Part shown: positions 13,281-24,351 of the stretch, piece by piece
Position numbering within the stretch: the first letter of the stretch is position 1
Layout of the letters: every line of letters begins with the position of its first letter
From: Actinomadura oligospora ATCC 43269
GTDB lineage: Bacteria > Actinomycetota > Actinomycetes > Streptosporangiales > Streptosporangiaceae
Reading direction: 5' to 3'
Assembly: GCF_000518265.1 (NCBI RefSeq)
Contig: NZ_JADG01000009.1
Location: 124,001-188,000, forward strand
DNA length: 64,000 nt
Position numbers and translations under genes: made by a program
Notes under the pieces: model-generated
The model's input: the letters and a program-made list of their open reading frames with translations, nothing else
Databases searched by the model: none
What the model was told of the DNA's origin: nothing

Positions 13281-13366
13281 TTCGTTCAGGAAACTTTCCG
13301 ATCAACTCCGCGATTATCGCGGGACCCCAGAAGAATCGAACGCCACCCCACCCCACCGCTGACGCG

Positions 13367-13400
13367 CGGAGGCCGCGACGCGTCAACGTCGCGGCCTCCG
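13367..13400 (-). terminator. Hairpin terminator after mbtH
   Basis: Perfect 14-bp stem (13367-13380 with 13387-13400) and a 6-nt loop, starting 24 bp past the mbtH stop. It marks the likely 3' end of the long NRPS-mbtH transcript. No U-tract follows, as is common in actinomycetes. Confidence 0.8.
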
Positions 13401-13424
13401 GATGTTCGCCGGTATGTCGTGTAC

Positions 13425-13649
13425 TCAGGCGGTCGTTTCGTACTTCCGCATCTCCTCGACCAGGCTGAGCGGACGCATGTCGGTCCAGTTCTGCTCGATG
13501 AAGTCGAGGCAATCCTGCCGGCCGGCCTCGCCGTGGACGATCCGCCACCCCTCCGGGACCTCGGCGAACACCGGCCACAGCGAATACTGGCCCTCATCGT
13601 TGATGAGCGCGTAGTAGCGTCCGTCTTCGTTTTCGAACGGGTTTGTCAT
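13425..13649 (-). CDS. mbtH: MbtH-like NRPS chaperone
   Basis: 74-residue MbtH-family protein, which binds adenylation domains and is often needed for their folding and activity. It shows the family core NPFEN-x-DG near the N-terminus, the SLWP motif, VPEGW and the ending [16 protein letters not shown] lies 6 nt upstream of the ATG. It sits 61 bp downstream of the last NRPS gene on the same strand and before a strong hairpin, so it is very likely the last gene of that operon. It is the only MbtH gene in the window, so it may serve many adenylation domains here. Confidence 0.96.
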   Translation of the reverse strand: MTNPFENEDGRYYALINDEGQYSLWPVFAEVPEGWRIVHGEAGRQDCLDFIEQNWTDMRPLSLVEEMRKYETTA

Positions 13650-13710
13650 GTCAATCCTTCCGGTCGCTGTCCGGTAATGCGGATGGGCGGCGAAAACGTC
13701 GGTGAGGGCG

Positions 13711-16700
13711 CTATGCCCCCGGCTTTTCGGGTGCGGGAGCGGTGGCGGGGGCGGTGTCGGTGTCGGACGCGGTGTCGGTGTCGGACGCGGTGACGGTGTC
13801 GGACGCGGGGGCGGTCGCGAGCCGGGGCGTCAGCAGCCGCCCGATCTCGGCGAGCGCCCCGGCCGCGGTCAGGTTCTCGTGGCTCGCCTCGACAGGATGA
13901 CCCACGATCTCCCCGTCCACGTAGGGGCGCCACGCGTCGGGCGCGGACGCGGCGGGCAGCCCGGCGGGACGGTCGAGGGTGGCGACGAACAGCGTCAGGT
14001 CGCCGCGGAACACCCGGGGGACGAACTCCATCGCGAGCCGCTCGTTGTTGAGGGCGATCCGCCGGATCGCCGCCACGGCCGTCTCGTCGAGCGCGGCCCG
14101 GCCGCCCTCCCGTTCCCCGGCGAAGTCCAGCACCGAGTCGAGCAGCTTGTCGAACATCCGCGCGCGGGCCTCGGGCGACAGCTGGTCCGCGCGCACCCGG
14201 GTCCGTCCCCCCGCGCCGCCGTCCGGCGCTTCGCCTCCCGGTGCCCCGTCGCCCGTCGTCCCACCGGGAGTCGTGTCGTCGGGGGAAGCGGCGGCGTCGG
14301 TCCGGTCGGGGCGTGAAGCCTGGTCCGGGGACGGGTAGGCGTCGAGGACGGCAAGGAGCGAGACCTGCTCACCCGACTCCTGGAGGCGCGTGGCGACGGC
14401 CTGGGCGAGGAGCCCGCCGAGCGACCAGCCGAGGAGGCGGTACGGCCCCCGGGCCTGGACGGTCCGGATGCGGTCCGCGTAGTAGGCCGCCATCTCCTCG
14501 ATCGTGCCCGGCAGGGGCGCCTCGCCGTCCAGGCCGCGCGCCTGGACCGCGTAGAGCGGGACGTCCGGCGGCAGGACGGCGGCGAGACCCGCGTACCGCC
14601 AGCCGAGCCCGGAGGCGGGGTGGAAGCAGAACAGCGGGGCCGCGTCGCCCCCGGTCCGGAGCGGGAACAGCACGTCGAGGTCGCCGCCCTGGCTCTCGCC
14701 GCCGAGTCCGGCGGCGAGACCCGCCGGGGTGGGGCCCGCGAACAGCGCCCTGATGGTGACCGACGGGTCGAGCTCGGCGCGGATCCGCGCGACCAGCCGC
14801 ATGCCGAGCAGGGAGTTCCCGCCGAGGTCGAAGAAGCTCTCGTCCGCCCCGACCCGCTCGACGTCCAGCACCTCGGCGAACAGGTCGCACAGGACGCGTT
14901 CGGCCGGGGTCGCGGGGGCCCGTCCGCCGCTGCTGACCTCCCGGTCCGGGACGGGCAGCGCGGCGCGGTCGAGCTTGCCGTTCACCGTCACCGGCAGCTC
15001 GGGGAGCGTGACGACCGCCGAGGGGACCATGTACTCGGGGAGGCGCGCGGCGGCGTGCCGCCGCAGCGCGTCGGCGTCCGGTTCCCGGCCGTCCTCGGCG
15101 GGGGTGACGTAGGCGACCAGGCGGACGTCCCCGGGCCGGTCCTCGCGGGCCAGGACGGCCACCCGCCCGACCCGCTCGTGCCCGGCCAGCACGGTCTCCA
15201 CCTCGCCGGGCTCCACCCGGAAGCCGCGGATCTTCACCTGGTGGTCCACGCGCCCGGCGAACAGCAGCCGCCCCTGGTCGTCCCACCGGCCGAGGTCGCC
15301 GGTGCGGTACATCCGCTCCCCCGGCGCGCCGTGGGGGCAGGCGACGAACCGCGAAGCGGACAGGCCGGGCCGTCCGAGGTAGCCGCGGGCCAGGGCCGCG
15401 CCCGCGATGTACAGCTCACCGACCACACCGGGCGGGACCGGGCGCAGGTGGGAGTCCAGCACGTACACGCGGGTGTTCCAGATCGGCCGTCCGATCGGCT
15501 GGGACGGGGCGTCGTCGTCCGCCGGGCCCGCGGTGGAGAACACCGCGGTCTCGGTCAGCCCGTAGAGGTTGACCACCCGGGTCCGGGGGAACCGCGCCCG
15601 GACGGCGGTCAGGGTCGCGGCGGTCAGGGCCTCCCCGGCCAGCAGCGCCGTGTCGGGGCCGTCGCCCAGCCCGCCGCCGTCCATCATCGTCAGGAACGCC
15701 GACGGGGTGGTGTTGACGAGGCCGACCCGATCGCCGCGGTCCGCGTCCCGTGGTGCCGTGGGAAGGGCGAGCGCGCCCTCGGCGACCTCCACGCAGCCGC
15801 CCGCCGTCAGGGTGGTGAACAGGTCGAACACCGACAGGTCGAAGCTGAGCGACACCACGGCCAGCACGTGCCGCAGCCGCTCCGCGCCGAACTCGGCCGC
15901 CGCCCACGCCAGCAGCGGCACCACGTTGGCGTGCGTCAGCACCGCGCCCTTGGGCGTCCCGGTGGACCCGGACGTGAAGAGCACGTAGGCGGGGTGCCGG
16001 GCCCGCAACGGCGCGATCCTGTCGGCGTCGCGCGGCGCGTGGTCGGGGCCCTCCGTCAGGGCGATCATGGTGGCCGGGTCGTCCAGGACGAGCCGCTCGC
16101 CGGGCGCGTCCTGCGGCAGGGCGGCCAGCGACGACGCCGTCCCCACCACCGCGACCGGGGCGGCGTCCCGCAGCATCGCCGAGATCCGCCCGGCCGGATG
16201 CCCGGCGTCGATCGGCAGGTAGGCCGCGCCCGCCTTCAGCGCCCCGAGCACGGCGGCGACCATCGCGGCCGAGCGGGGCACCATCAGGGCGACGACCCGC
16301 TCCGGCCCGGCGCCCAGCGCGATGAGGCGATGGGCGATCCGGTTCGCCTGCCGGTCCAGTTCGGCGTGGTTCCACCGCACGTCACCGGCGATCACGGCGG
16401 GGGCGTCCGGCGTCCGGGCGGCCTGCCGTTCCACCAGCTCGACCAGGGTGGCGTCCGGCACGTCGCGCGCGGTGTCGTTCCATTCCGTCAGGACCCGCTC
16501 GCGCTCCTGCTCGGTCAGGACCTCGACCTCGCCCACGCGGGTCCCGGCGTCCGCCGCGACCTGCCGGAGCACCGCGCCGAACCGCTCGGCAAGCCGCTCG
16601 GCGGTGGTCCGGTCGAACAGGTCGGTCGAGAACTCGAGCATGCCGTCGATCCCGCCGGACGCGCCGTCCGCGCCGGTTGCTCCGTCCGGGCCGGGCTTCC

Positions 16701-19700
16701 GCCGCTCGGCCAGGGTGAACAGCAGGTCGAACTTCACGCCCTGCCCGCGCCCCGGCCCGACCGGACGCGCCTGGAGCCCGGCGAAGTCCCACTCGGTCCG
16801 CGGGACGTTCTGGAAGGCCAGCATGACCTGGAACAGCGGGTGCCGTCCCAGCGAGCGGGCCGGGGCCAGGTCCTCCACCAGCCGTTCGAACGGGAGGTCC
16901 TGGTGGGCGAAGGCGGCCAGGTCGGTCTCGCGGACGCGGGCGACCAGCTCGGCGAAGGTCGGGTCCCCGCTCACGTCGGTGCGCAGCACGAGGGTGTTGA
17001 GGAAGTGCCCGACGAGCCCCTCCAGCGCCGGTTCGCCGCGTCCGGCGACGGGCGAGCCGATGGGGATGTCGGTCCCCGCGCCCATGCGGGCCAGCAACAG
17101 GGCGAGGGCCGCCTGGAGCACCATGGACAGGGTCGCGCCGTTCGTCCTGGCGACCTCGGTCAGCAGGACGTGCGTCTCGGCGTCGACCTTGAAGGAAAGC
17201 CGGTCCCCGCGCTGGCCCGCGGTGCTCGGACGCGGACGGTCGGCGGGCAGGGCCAGCTCGTCCGGCAGGCCGGCGAGCGCGTCGCGCCAGTGGGCGAGCT
17301 GGGCGCTGATCAGGCTGTCCGGGTCGTCCTCCTCGCCGAGGACCTCCCGCTCCCACAGGGCGTAGTCGGCGTACTGCACCGGCAGCGGCTCCCAGCCCGG
17401 CGCCTCGTCCCGGCACCGCGCGGCGTAGGCCGTCGACAGGTCCCGCGCCAGCACGCCCATCGACCAGCCGTCGGCCGCGATGTGGTGCACCACCACGACC
17501 AGGACGTGGTCCTCCGGGCCGAGTTCCAGCAGCACCACGCGCCACGGCGCCTCGGTCCCGACGTCGAAGCCCCGCCGGACGACCGCCGTGACGTGCGCGC
17601 GCAGATCGTCCTCGGCGATCGCCTGGACCCGCACCCGGGGACGGCCCGCCTCGCCGGTGAGGACCCGCTGGTACGGCACGCCGTCCACGTCGGGGAAGAT
17701 CGTGCGGAGGCTCTCGTGCCGGTCGGCCACGTCGCCCGCCGCCACGGCGAGCGCCGCGGTGTCGAGCGGCCCGGTCAGCCGGATCACGAACGGGACGTTG
17801 TAGACCGAGCCCGCGTCCTCGAACCGGTTGAGGAACCACATGCGGCGCTGCGCGAACGACAGCGGGATCCGCTCCGGACGTTCCCGGACGGTCAGCGCCG
17901 CCCGGGTCGAGCCGCCCGCCGCCACCAGCGCGGCCACCCCGGCGGGGGTCGGCGCGCCGAACAGGTCCCGGACCGAGATCTCCACCCGCAGGACGGACCG
18001 GACGCGGGCGACCAGCCGCATCGCCAGCAGCGAGTCACCGCCGAGGTCGAAGAACCCGTCGTCGGCCCCGACCCGTTCCACGCCGAGGACCTCGGCGAAC
18101 AGGCCGCACACGATCTCCTCGGCCGCCGTCCGCGGGTCCCGGCCCACCGCGAGACCTGAGAAGTCGGGCGCGGGCAAGGCCGGGCGGTCGAGCTTGCCGT
18201 TCACGGTGACGGGGATCTCCGGCAGCGTCACCACGGCCGAGGGCACCATGTGCTCGGGCAGGCGCTCCGCCAGGTACCGGCGCACCTCGATGGGGTCGGG
18301 CTCGGTCCCGGTTCCGGCGGGCACCGCGTAGGCGACGAGACGGCGGTCGCCGGGACGGTCCTCGCGGACGACGACGACGGACTGCGCCACCGCGGGATGG
18401 CCGGTGAGCGCGGCGGCGATCTCGCCCGGCTCGACCCGGAACCCGCGGATCTTGACCTGCTCGTCGCTCCGCCCGGCGAAGACCAGGTCGCCGTCGCCGT
18501 TCCAGCGGGCCAGGTCGCCCGTCCGGTACATCCGCTCCCCGGACGCGCCGAAGGGGCAGGCGACGAACCGTTCGGCCGTCAGCCCGGCGCGTCCCAGGTA
18601 CCCGCGCGCCAGCCCGGTGCCGGAGACGTACATCTCCCCCACCACGCCGGGCGGCACCGGCGAGAGGTACTCGTCCAGGACGTAGACCCTGGTGTTGGGC
18701 AGCGGGGCTCCGACGAGGCTCCCGGTCGCGTTCGCCACGCGCTCGCGGTCCAGGCGGACGTGCGTGACGTGGACGGTGGTCTCGGTAATGCCGTACATGT
18801 TCACCAGCGCCGGCGCGTCCTCGGCGTGCCGCTCGTACCAGGCGGGAAGGCGCGCGAGGTCGAGCGCCTCGCCGCCGAACACCACGTAGCGGAGCCGCGT
18901 CCCGGCCTCGTCGTCCTTTGCGAGGCCGTCGGCCTGCATGAGCTGGTAGAACGCCGAGGGCGTCTGGCTCAGCACGGTCACCTCGTGGGCCGCCAGCAGG
19001 GCGGCGAACCGTTCGGGCGACCGGCTGGTCTCGTGGTCGACGATCAGGCAGCGCCCGCCGAGCAGCAGGGCGCCCCAGATCTCCCACACCGAGAAGTCGA
19101 AGGCGTAGGAGTGGAAGAACGACCAGGTGTCGTCCGGGCCGAGGCCGTACTCCGCGCCCGCCGCGACCACGAGCGCGGTGACGCTGCGGTGCGTGACGAC
19201 GACGCCCTTGGGCGTCCCGGTGGATCCGGAGGTGTAGATGACGTAGGCGGGATGGTCGGGCGTGAGCGGGGCCGCCCGGTCGGCGTCGGTCGGGGCGGTG
19301 GCGGGCAGGGCCTCCAGGCGGGTGAGCACCGCGGGCGCGTCCAGCGCGACGGGGACGGCGCCGGACGCCTGGTCCAGGACCGCCGCGAGGGTCTCGGTGG
19401 TGCCGAGGACGGCGACGGGCCGGGAGTCGGCGAGCGTGGCCGCGATCCGCTCGGACGGGTAGGCGGTGTCGATCGGGACGTACGGGGCGCCGGCCTTGAG
19501 CGCGCCCAGCGCGGCGGCGACGGCGGCGGGCGAGCGCGGCAGCAGCAGCGCGACGGGCCGTTCGGGACCGGCGCCGAGCGCGATCAGGTGATGGGCGATC
19601 CGGTTGGCCTCGGCGTCCAGGTCGGCGTAGCTCCAGCGGGTGTCGCCCGCGATGACGGCCGTCGCCCCGGGGTCCCGCGCCACCTGTTGTTCGAAGCGGC

Positions 19701-22700
19701 CCGGGAGCGTCTCCGGCGGGACGTCCCGCCGGGTGTCGTTCCACGCGGCCAGGACCTGGCGGCGCTCGCCGGGGGTGACGACGTCCAGGTCGGCGACGTG
19801 CAGGGCGGGGTCGGCGGCGACCCGCTCCAGCAGCCGCACCAGGCGGTCCGCGAGGCCGCGGGCGGTCCCGGGGTCGAACAGGTCGGCCGCGTACTCGACG
19901 ATCACCTCCATGCCCGCGGGGTCGCCGCCGTCGTCGCGGCGTTCGGTGGCGGTGAACGACAGGTCGAACTTGGCCCCCTTGACGCCCTCCGGGCGGAGCG
20001 GGTGGACGGTGAGGCCCGCGAAGCCCCAGTCGGCCCGGGGGGCGTTCTGGAAGGCGAGCATGACCTGGAACAGCGGGTGGCGGGACAGCGAGCGCGCCGG
20101 GGCCAGGTCGTCCACCAGGCGTTCGAAGGGGAGGTCCTGGTGGGCGTAGGCGGCGAGGTCGGTCTCGCGGACGCGGGCGACCAGTTCGGCGAAGGTGGGG
20201 TCCCCGCTCACGTCGGTGCGCAGCACGAGGGTGTTGACGAAGAACCCGGCGATGCGGTCGAGCGCGTCCTCGCCGCGTCCGGCGACGGCGGTGCCCAGGG
20301 GGACGTCGGTTCCGGCGCCCATGCGGTCGAGCAGGACGGCGAGTCCCGCCTGCACGACCATGAACAGCGTCGCCCGGCTCCGGCGCGCCAGCTCGACGAG
20401 CCGGGCGTGGACCGCGGCGTCGATCCCGGCGCGCACCCGGTCGCCCTCGTAGGTGGCGGCGGCGGGACGCGGACGGTCGGCGGGCAGGGTCAGCTCCTCC
20501 GGGAGGCCGTCCAGGACCGCGCGCCAGTGGGCGAGCTGGGCGCTGATCAGGCTGTCCGGGTCGTCCTCCTCGCCGAGGACCTCGCGCTGCCAGAGCGCGT
20601 AGTCGGCGTACTGCACCGGCAGCGGCTCCCACGCCGGGGGCCCGCCGTGGCGGCGCGCGGCGTAGGCGGTCGACAGGTCCCGCGCGAGCACGCCCATCGA
20701 CCAGCCGTCGGCGGCGATGTGGTGCACGACCATGACCAGGACGTGCTCGTCCTCGGCGACCCGGAAGAGGGTCGCGCGCCACGGCGGCTCGGCGGCGAGG
20801 TCGAAGCCCCGCCCGGCGATCTCGGCGACGCGCGCGAGGACGCTCGACGCGGAGGCGTCCTCGACGGGCAGGACGGGCCGCGTCCCGTCACCGGTCAGGA
20901 CGCTCCGGAACGACGCTCCGTCCAGGACGCGCTGGAACGGCACGCCCTCCACGTCGGGGAAGAGCGTCCGGAGGGTCTCGTGCCGGTCGGCGAGGTCGCC
21001 GAGCGCCGCCTCGAGGGCGGAGGCGTCCAGCGCGCCGGTCAGTTTGAGCGCCAGCGGGATGCTGTAGACGGCGCCCGTGTCGCCGAACCGGTTGAGGAAC
21101 CACATGCGGCGCTGCGCGAACGACAGCGGGATCCGCTCCGGACGTTCCCGGACGGTCAGCGCCGCCCGGGTCGAGCCGCCCGCCGCCACCAGCGCGGCCA
21201 CCCCGGCCGGGGTCGGCGCGCCGAACAGGGCGCGGACGGAGATCTGGGCGTCCAGGACGGCCCGGATCCGCGCGACCAGCCGCATCGCCAGCAGCGAGTC
21301 ACCGCCGAGGTCGAAGAACCCGTCGTCGGCCCCGACCCGTTCCACGCCGAGGACCTCGGCGAACAGGCCGCACACGATCTCCTCGGCCGCCGTCCGCGGG
21401 TCCCGGCCCACCGCGAGACCTGAGAAGTCGGGCGCGGGCAAGGCCGGGCGGTCGAGCTTGCCGTTGGCGTTCAGGGGCAGCTCGGGCAGCACGACGACCA
21501 TCGCCGGGACCATGTAGTCGGGGAGCCTGCCGCGCGCGAAGTCGCGCAGCCCGGCGGTGTCGACCACGCCGTCCGGCTTGGCGGGGACGACGTAGGCGAC
21601 CAGCCGCCGGTCGCCGGGGCGGTCCTCGCGGGCGACCACGGCCACGCGTCCGACGGCGGGGTGGTGTTCCAGCGCCGCGGCGATCTCGCCCGGCTCGACG
21701 CGGAACCCGCGGATCTTCACCTGGTCGTCCGCACGTCCGGCGAACTCCAGGACGCCGTCCGCCGACCAGCGCGCGAGGTCCCCGGTCCGGTACATCCGCT
21801 CGCCGGGCGCGCCGAACGGGCAGGCGACGAAGCGCTCGCCGGTCAGCGCGGGGCGGTGCAGGTAGCCGCGGGCGAGCTGCGCCCCGGCCAGGTACAGCTC
21901 GCCGGTCGCCCCGGGCGCGACGGGCCGCAGGAAGTCGTCCAGGACGTAGGCGCGGACGTTCCATACGGGCCGTCCGATGGGCGCGTTCGCGGGCCAGTCG
22001 GCGACGTTCTCGGGCAGCGTGGCCGCGGTCGCGACGTGGGTCTCGGTCGGCCCGTAGTGGTTGTGGAGCCGCGCGCCCGGACGGTCCTCGAAGAACGCGC
22101 GGACCGCCGTCCCCAGCCGCAGCGCCTCACCGGCCTGGGCGAAGTGCGCGAGGTCCGCCAGCGGCACCCCGTCCCGTCCGGCGGCCTCGGCGACCGCCTC
22201 CAGGATCAGGTTCGGCGCGAACAGCTCCGACACGCCCTCGCGTTCCGCCCAGCGCGCCAGTTCCGCCCCGCCCATCCGGTCCTCGTCACCCGGCACGACG
22301 AGCGTCCCGCCCGACAGCAGCGCGGACAGGATCTCCTGCACCGACACGTCGAACCCGAGGCTGGTGAACTGGGCCGTGCGGGCGCCGTCCGCGGGTCTCA
22401 CGGCCGACTCGTGCCACGCCAGCAGGTTCACCATGGCCCCGCCCGGCATCACCACGCCCTTGGGAAGGCCGGTCGATCCCGAGGTGTACAGCACGTACAG
22501 GGGGTGGTCGGGACGAAGCGGCGCGGCCCGTCCGGCGTCGTCCGGCGCGGTGCCGGGCAGCGCCGCGATCTCGGCGGCGGTCGCGGGGTCGTCCAGGTCC
22601 AGGTGCGCGAGGACGACGCCGAGATCGTCCGGTGCGCCGCCCGCCGTGACCAGGACGGTGGGGCGGGCGTCGGCGAGCATGGTCCGGACGCGCTCCGACG

Positions 22701-24351
22701 GATGGTCGGGATTGACCGGCATGGCCGCCGCGCCCGCCTTGAAGGCTCCGAGCAGGGCGGCGACGGCGCGCGCCGACCGCGGCAGCGCGACCGCGACGAC
22801 GTGCTCGGGGCCCGCGCCGAGCGCGATCAGCCGGTGGGCGATCCGGTTGGCCTCGGCGTCGAGTTCGGCGTAGCTCCACGCGGCGTCGGCCGCGACGACG
22901 GCCGGGGCCTCGGGCGTCCGCGCGACCCGCCGTTCGAACACCTCGGGGACGGTCCGTCCCGCGACGTCGCGGGAGGTGTCGTTCCAGCCGACCAGGACCC
23001 GCTCGCGCTCGTCCGCGGTGAGGACCTCCACCTCGCCGACGCGGGTCTTGGGGTCGGCGGCGAACTGGCGCAGGACGCGTTCCAGGCGGTCCAGCATCGC
23101 CTGGACCTCGTCGGCGTCGAACCGGTCGGGCCGGTAGTCGATGCGCAGGCCGAGGCTGTGGGTGGGGGCCACCGCGAGCATGAGCGGATAGTGCGTGGCG
23201 TCCCGGCCGAGCGCCCCCATCGGGGCGATCTTCACGCCGCCCGCCTGGCCGCCGGGCCCGCCGCGCGGCGGAAGCCCGGCGGGCTCGCGCGGGTAGTTCT
23301 CGTAGACCAGGAGCGTGTCGAAGGACGCTCCGGGCCCGGCGGCGCGCTGGATGTCGGTGAGGCCGAGGTGCTGGTGCGGCAGCAGCGCGGTGCCCCGGTC
23401 CTGGAGCCCGGCCAGCATCGCCTCGAACGTCTCGGCGGGGTCGAGCCGCACCCGGACGGGGACGGTGTTGATGAACAGGCCGAGCATCGACTCCACGCCC
23501 GGCAGTTCGGGCGGGCGGCCCGCCACCGTCGCGCCGAACACGACGTCGTCGCGGTCGGTGAGCGCGGCGACGAGCATGCCCCACGCGCCCTGGATGACGG
23601 TGTTGAGGGTCAGGCCGCGCGCCCGGCAGAGGGCCCGCAGCGAGGCGGTCAGGTCCTCGTCCAGGTGGATGGCGACGCGCTCCGGGACGACCGGCGCCGA
23701 GGCCGGGTCGTCCCCGCCGGCCAGGGTGGGCCGGGTGACGCCCGCCAGCTCGGCGGTCCACGCCGCGCGCGCCGCGTCCCCGTCCTGGCGGGCCAGCCAG
23801 GCGAGGTAGTCGCGGTAGGGCGTGACCGGCGGCAGCCCGCTCCCGTCGCCGCCCGCCGCGTAGGCGGCCGACAGCTCGCGGAGCATGACGGGCATGGACC
23901 AGCCGTCCATGAGGATGTGGTGGTGGGTGATCACGAGCTGGTGCCGGTCGTCGGCGAGCCGGACCAGCGCGAGCCGCAGCAGGGGCGGGACGGCGAGGTC
24001 GAACCTCCGCTCGCGTTCCTCGGCGGCGACCGCGGCCGAGGCCGCGCGGGCCTCCTCGTCGGCCAGCCCGCTCAGGTCGGCCTCCCGCCACGGGAACTCG
24101 ACAGCGGCGGCCACCACCTGCGCGAGCTTCCCGGACGCGAGCTGGACGAACCCGGCGCGCAGCCCGGCGTGCCGGTCGAGGAGCGTCGCCCAGGACGCGC
24201 GCAGGGCCGCCGCGTCCAGGGGGCCGTTCAGGTTGAGCACGTGCTGCACGACGTAGACGTCCGGGCCGTCCTCGTCGAACAGCGCGTGGAAGGCCATCCC
24301 CTGCTGCATCGGGGACAGGGGCCACACGTCGGTGAACTCGGTTCCGCTCAT
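13711..24351 (-). CDS. NRPS, three modules plus thioesterase (C-A-T-C-A-T-C-A-T-TE), final assembly protein
   Basis: 3546 residues. Order: C1 ~1-450, A1 ~454-967, T1 ~1013, C2 ~1065-1535, A2 to ~2053, T2 ~2104, C3 to ~2623, A3 to ~3125, T3 ~3173, TE ~3220-3500. Pocket residues read by eye: A1 DVQFAAHVAK (nearest proline code DVQFIAHVVK), A2 DFWSVGMVHK (Thr-like), A3 DLFNLALVFK (unusual; small residue such as Ala/Gly/Cys suspected). The C domains keep HHxxxDG; T3 is LGGNSLLGM. The TE has GWSLGG (14408-14430), LDAYPS and a late His in SHENLT; a Gly/Pro/Asp-rich insert lies between them. C1 begins [16 protein letters not shown], an acceptor after an upstream E domain. The ATG at 24349-24351 overlaps the previous stop (ATGA). 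The frame is open upstream to 25521, but that reads through the preceding gene out of phase. Confidence 0.95.
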   Translation of the reverse strand: MSGTEFTDVWPLSPMQQGMAFHALFDEDGPDVYVVQHVLNLNGPLDAAALRASWATLLDRHAGLRAGFVQLASGKLAQVVAAAVEFPWREADLSGLADEEARAASAAVAAEERERRFDLAVPPLLRLALVRLADDRHQLVITHHHILMDGWSMPVMLRELSAAYAAGGDGSGLPPVTPYRDYLAWLARQDGDAARAAWTAELAGVTRPTLAGGDDPASAPVVPERVAIHLDEDLTASLRALCRARGLTLNTVIQGAWGMLVAALTDRDDVVFGATVAGRPPELPGVESMLGLFINTVPVRVRLDPAETFEAMLAGLQDRGTALLPHQHLGLTDIQRAAGPGASFDTLLVYENYPREPAGLPPRGGPGGQAGGVKIAPMGALGRDATHYPLMLAVAPTHSLGLRIDYRPDRFDADEVQAMLDRLERVLRQFAADPKTRVGEVEVLTADERERVLVGWNDTSRDVAGRTVPEVFERRVARTPEAPAVVAADAAWSYAELDAEANRIAHRLIALGAGPEHVVAVALPRSARAVAALLGAFKAGAAAMPVNPDHPSERVRTMLADARPTVLVTAGGAPDDLGVVLAHLDLDDPATAAEIAALPGTAPDDAGRAAPLRPDHPLYVLYTSGSTGLPKGVVMPGGAMVNLLAWHESAVRPADGARTAQFTSLGFDVSVQEILSALLSGGTLVVPGDEDRMGGAELARWAEREGVSELFAPNLILEAVAEAAGRDGVPLADLAHFAQAGEALRLGTAVRAFFEDRPGARLHNHYGPTETHVATAATLPENVADWPANAPIGRPVWNVRAYVLDDFLRPVAPGATGELYLAGAQLARGYLHRPALTGERFVACPFGAPGERMYRTGDLARWSADGVLEFAGRADDQVKIRGFRVEPGEIAAALEHHPAVGRVAVVAREDRPGDRRLVAYVVPAKPDGVVDTAGLRDFARGRLPDYMVPAMVVVLPELPLNANGKLDRPALPAPDFSGLAVGRDPRTAAEEIVCGLFAEVLGVERVGADDGFFDLGGDSLLAMRLVARIRAVLDAQISVRALFGAPTPAGVAALVAAGGSTRAALTVRERPERIPLSFAQRRMWFLNRFGDTGAVYSIPLALKLTGALDASALEAALGDLADRHETLRTLFPDVEGVPFQRVLDGASFRSVLTGDGTRPVLPVEDASASSVLARVAEIAGRGFDLAAEPPWRATLFRVAEDEHVLVMVVHHIAADGWSMGVLARDLSTAYAARRHGGPPAWEPLPVQYADYALWQREVLGEEDDPDSLISAQLAHWRAVLDGLPEELTLPADRPRPAAATYEGDRVRAGIDAAVHARLVELARRSRATLFMVVQAGLAVLLDRMGAGTDVPLGTAVAGRGEDALDRIAGFFVNTLVLRTDVSGDPTFAELVARVRETDLAAYAHQDLPFERLVDDLAPARSLSRHPLFQVMLAFQNAPRADWGFAGLTVHPLRPEGVKGAKFDLSFTATERRDDGGDPAGMEVIVEYAADLFDPGTARGLADRLVRLLERVAADPALHVADLDVVTPGERRQVLAAWNDTRRDVPPETLPGRFEQQVARDPGATAVIAGDTRWSYADLDAEANRIAHHLIALGAGPERPVALLLPRSPAAVAAALGALKAGAPYVPIDTAYPSERIAATLADSRPVAVLGTTETLAAVLDQASGAVPVALDAPAVLTRLEALPATAPTDADRAAPLTPDHPAYVIYTSGSTGTPKGVVVTHRSVTALVVAAGAEYGLGPDDTWSFFHSYAFDFSVWEIWGALLLGGRCLIVDHETSRSPERFAALLAAHEVTVLSQTPSAFYQLMQADGLAKDDEAGTRLRYVVFGGEALDLARLPAWYERHAEDAPALVNMYGITETTVHVTHVRLDRERVANATGSLVGAPLPNTRVYVLDEYLSPVPPGVVGEMYVSGTGLARGYLGRAGLTAERFVACPFGASGERMYRTGDLARWNGDGDLVFAGRSDEQVKIRGFRVEPGEIAAALTGHPAVAQSVVVVREDRPGDRRLVAYAVPAGTGTEPDPIEVRRYLAERLPEHMVPSAVVTLPEIPVTVNGKLDRPALPAPDFSGLAVGRDPRTAAEEIVCGLFAEVLGVERVGADDGFFDLGGDSLLAMRLVARVRSVLRVEISVRDLFGAPTPAGVAALVAAGGSTRAALTVRERPERIPLSFAQRRMWFLNRFEDAGSVYNVPFVIRLTGPLDTAALAVAAGDVADRHESLRTIFPDVDGVPYQRVLTGEAGRPRVRVQAIAEDDLRAHVTAVVRRGFDVGTEAPWRVVLLELGPEDHVLVVVVHHIAADGWSMGVLARDLSTAYAARCRDEAPGWEPLPVQYADYALWEREVLGEEDDPDSLISAQLAHWRDALAGLPDELALPADRPRPSTAGQRGDRLSFKVDAETHVLLTEVARTNGATLSMVLQAALALLLARMGAGTDIPIGSPVAGRGEPALEGLVGHFLNTLVLRTDVSGDPTFAELVARVRETDLAAFAHQDLPFERLVEDLAPARSLGRHPLFQVMLAFQNVPRTEWDFAGLQARPVGPGRGQGVKFDLLFTLAERRKPGPDGATGADGASGGIDGMLEFSTDLFDRTTAERLAERFGAVLRQVAADAGTRVGEVEVLTEQERERVLTEWNDTARDVPDATLVELVERQAARTPDAPAVIAGDVRWNHAELDRQANRIAHRLIALGAGPERVVALMVPRSAAMVAAVLGALKAGAAYLPIDAGHPAGRISAMLRDAAPVAVVGTASSLAALPQDAPGERLVLDDPATMIALTEGPDHAPRDADRIAPLRARHPAYVLFTSGSTGTPKGAVLTHANVVPLLAWAAAEFGAERLRHVLAVVSLSFDLSVFDLFTTLTAGGCVEVAEGALALPTAPRDADRGDRVGLVNTTPSAFLTMMDGGGLGDGPDTALLAGEALTAATLTAVRARFPRTRVVNLYGLTETAVFSTAGPADDDAPSQPIGRPIWNTRVYVLDSHLRPVPPGVVGELYIAGAALARGYLGRPGLSASRFVACPHGAPGERMYRTGDLGRWDDQGRLLFAGRVDHQVKIRGFRVEPGEVETVLAGHERVGRVAVLAREDRPGDVRLVAYVTPAEDGREPDADALRRHAAARLPEYMVPSAVVTLPELPVTVNGKLDRAALPVPDREVSSGGRAPATPAERVLCDLFAEVLDVERVGADESFFDLGGNSLLGMRLVARIRAELDPSVTIRALFAGPTPAGLAAGLGGESQGGDLDVLFPLRTGGDAAPLFCFHPASGLGWRYAGLAAVLPPDVPLYAVQARGLDGEAPLPGTIEEMAAYYADRIRTVQARGPYRLLGWSLGGLLAQAVATRLQESGEQVSLLAVLDAYPSPDQASRPDRTDAAASPDDTTPGGTTGDGAPGGEAPDGGAGGRTRVRADQLSPEARARMFDKLLDSVLDFAGEREGGRAALDETAVAAIRRIALNNERLAMEFVPRVFRGDLTLFVATLDRPAGLPAASAPDAWRPYVDGEIVGHPVEASHENLTAAGALAEIGRLLTPRLATAPASDTVTASDTDTASDTDTAPATAPAPEKPGA
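13751..13804 (-). repeat. Three 18-bp tandem repeats in the tail of the last NRPS gene
   Basis: Units at 13751, 13769 and 13787 (third with one mismatch) encode a Ser-Asp-Thr-Asp-Thr-Ala-like run after the thioesterase. The tail is disordered-looking and non-catalytic, probably a slippage product. Confidence 0.75.
18008..18201 (-). repeat. 194-bp exact direct repeat (copy 1; copy 2 at 21272-21465)
   Basis: Base-for-base identical to 21272-21465. It covers the carrier-protein core and the end of the adenylation domain in two successive modules of the last NRPS gene. Near-identity extends on the C-domain side to about 17830. Synonymous sites have not diverged, which indicates recent duplication or gene conversion. 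Confidence 0.9.
21272..21465 (-). repeat. 194-bp exact direct repeat (copy 2; copy 1 at 18008-18201)
   Basis: Second copy of the A-tail/carrier-protein tract, at the T1/C2 boundary of the last NRPS gene. The flanking near-identity runs down to about 21090 in the C2 N-terminus. Confidence 0.9.

Larger units (their letters stand above)
13121..13424. other. 304-bp intergenic region: StrR-gene promoter and mbtH terminator
   Basis: Between the StrR-like gene start and the mbtH stop. It contains a strong hairpin (13367-13400), a 7-bp palindrome with a 1-nt centre (13308-13322) and the dyad GTCCAC-N10-GTGGAC (13259-13280). The stretch 13141-13320 is less GC-rich than its surroundings and should hold the promoter of the StrR-like gene; I cannot place -35/-10 boxes. 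Confidence 0.6.

Noticed and set aside
13157..13344. Long-distance inverted repeat GGCGTTCGA / TCGAACGCC flanking the StrR upstream region
   Set aside because: Only 9 bp separated by about 170 bp; it does not match the StrR consensus spacing and may be chance.
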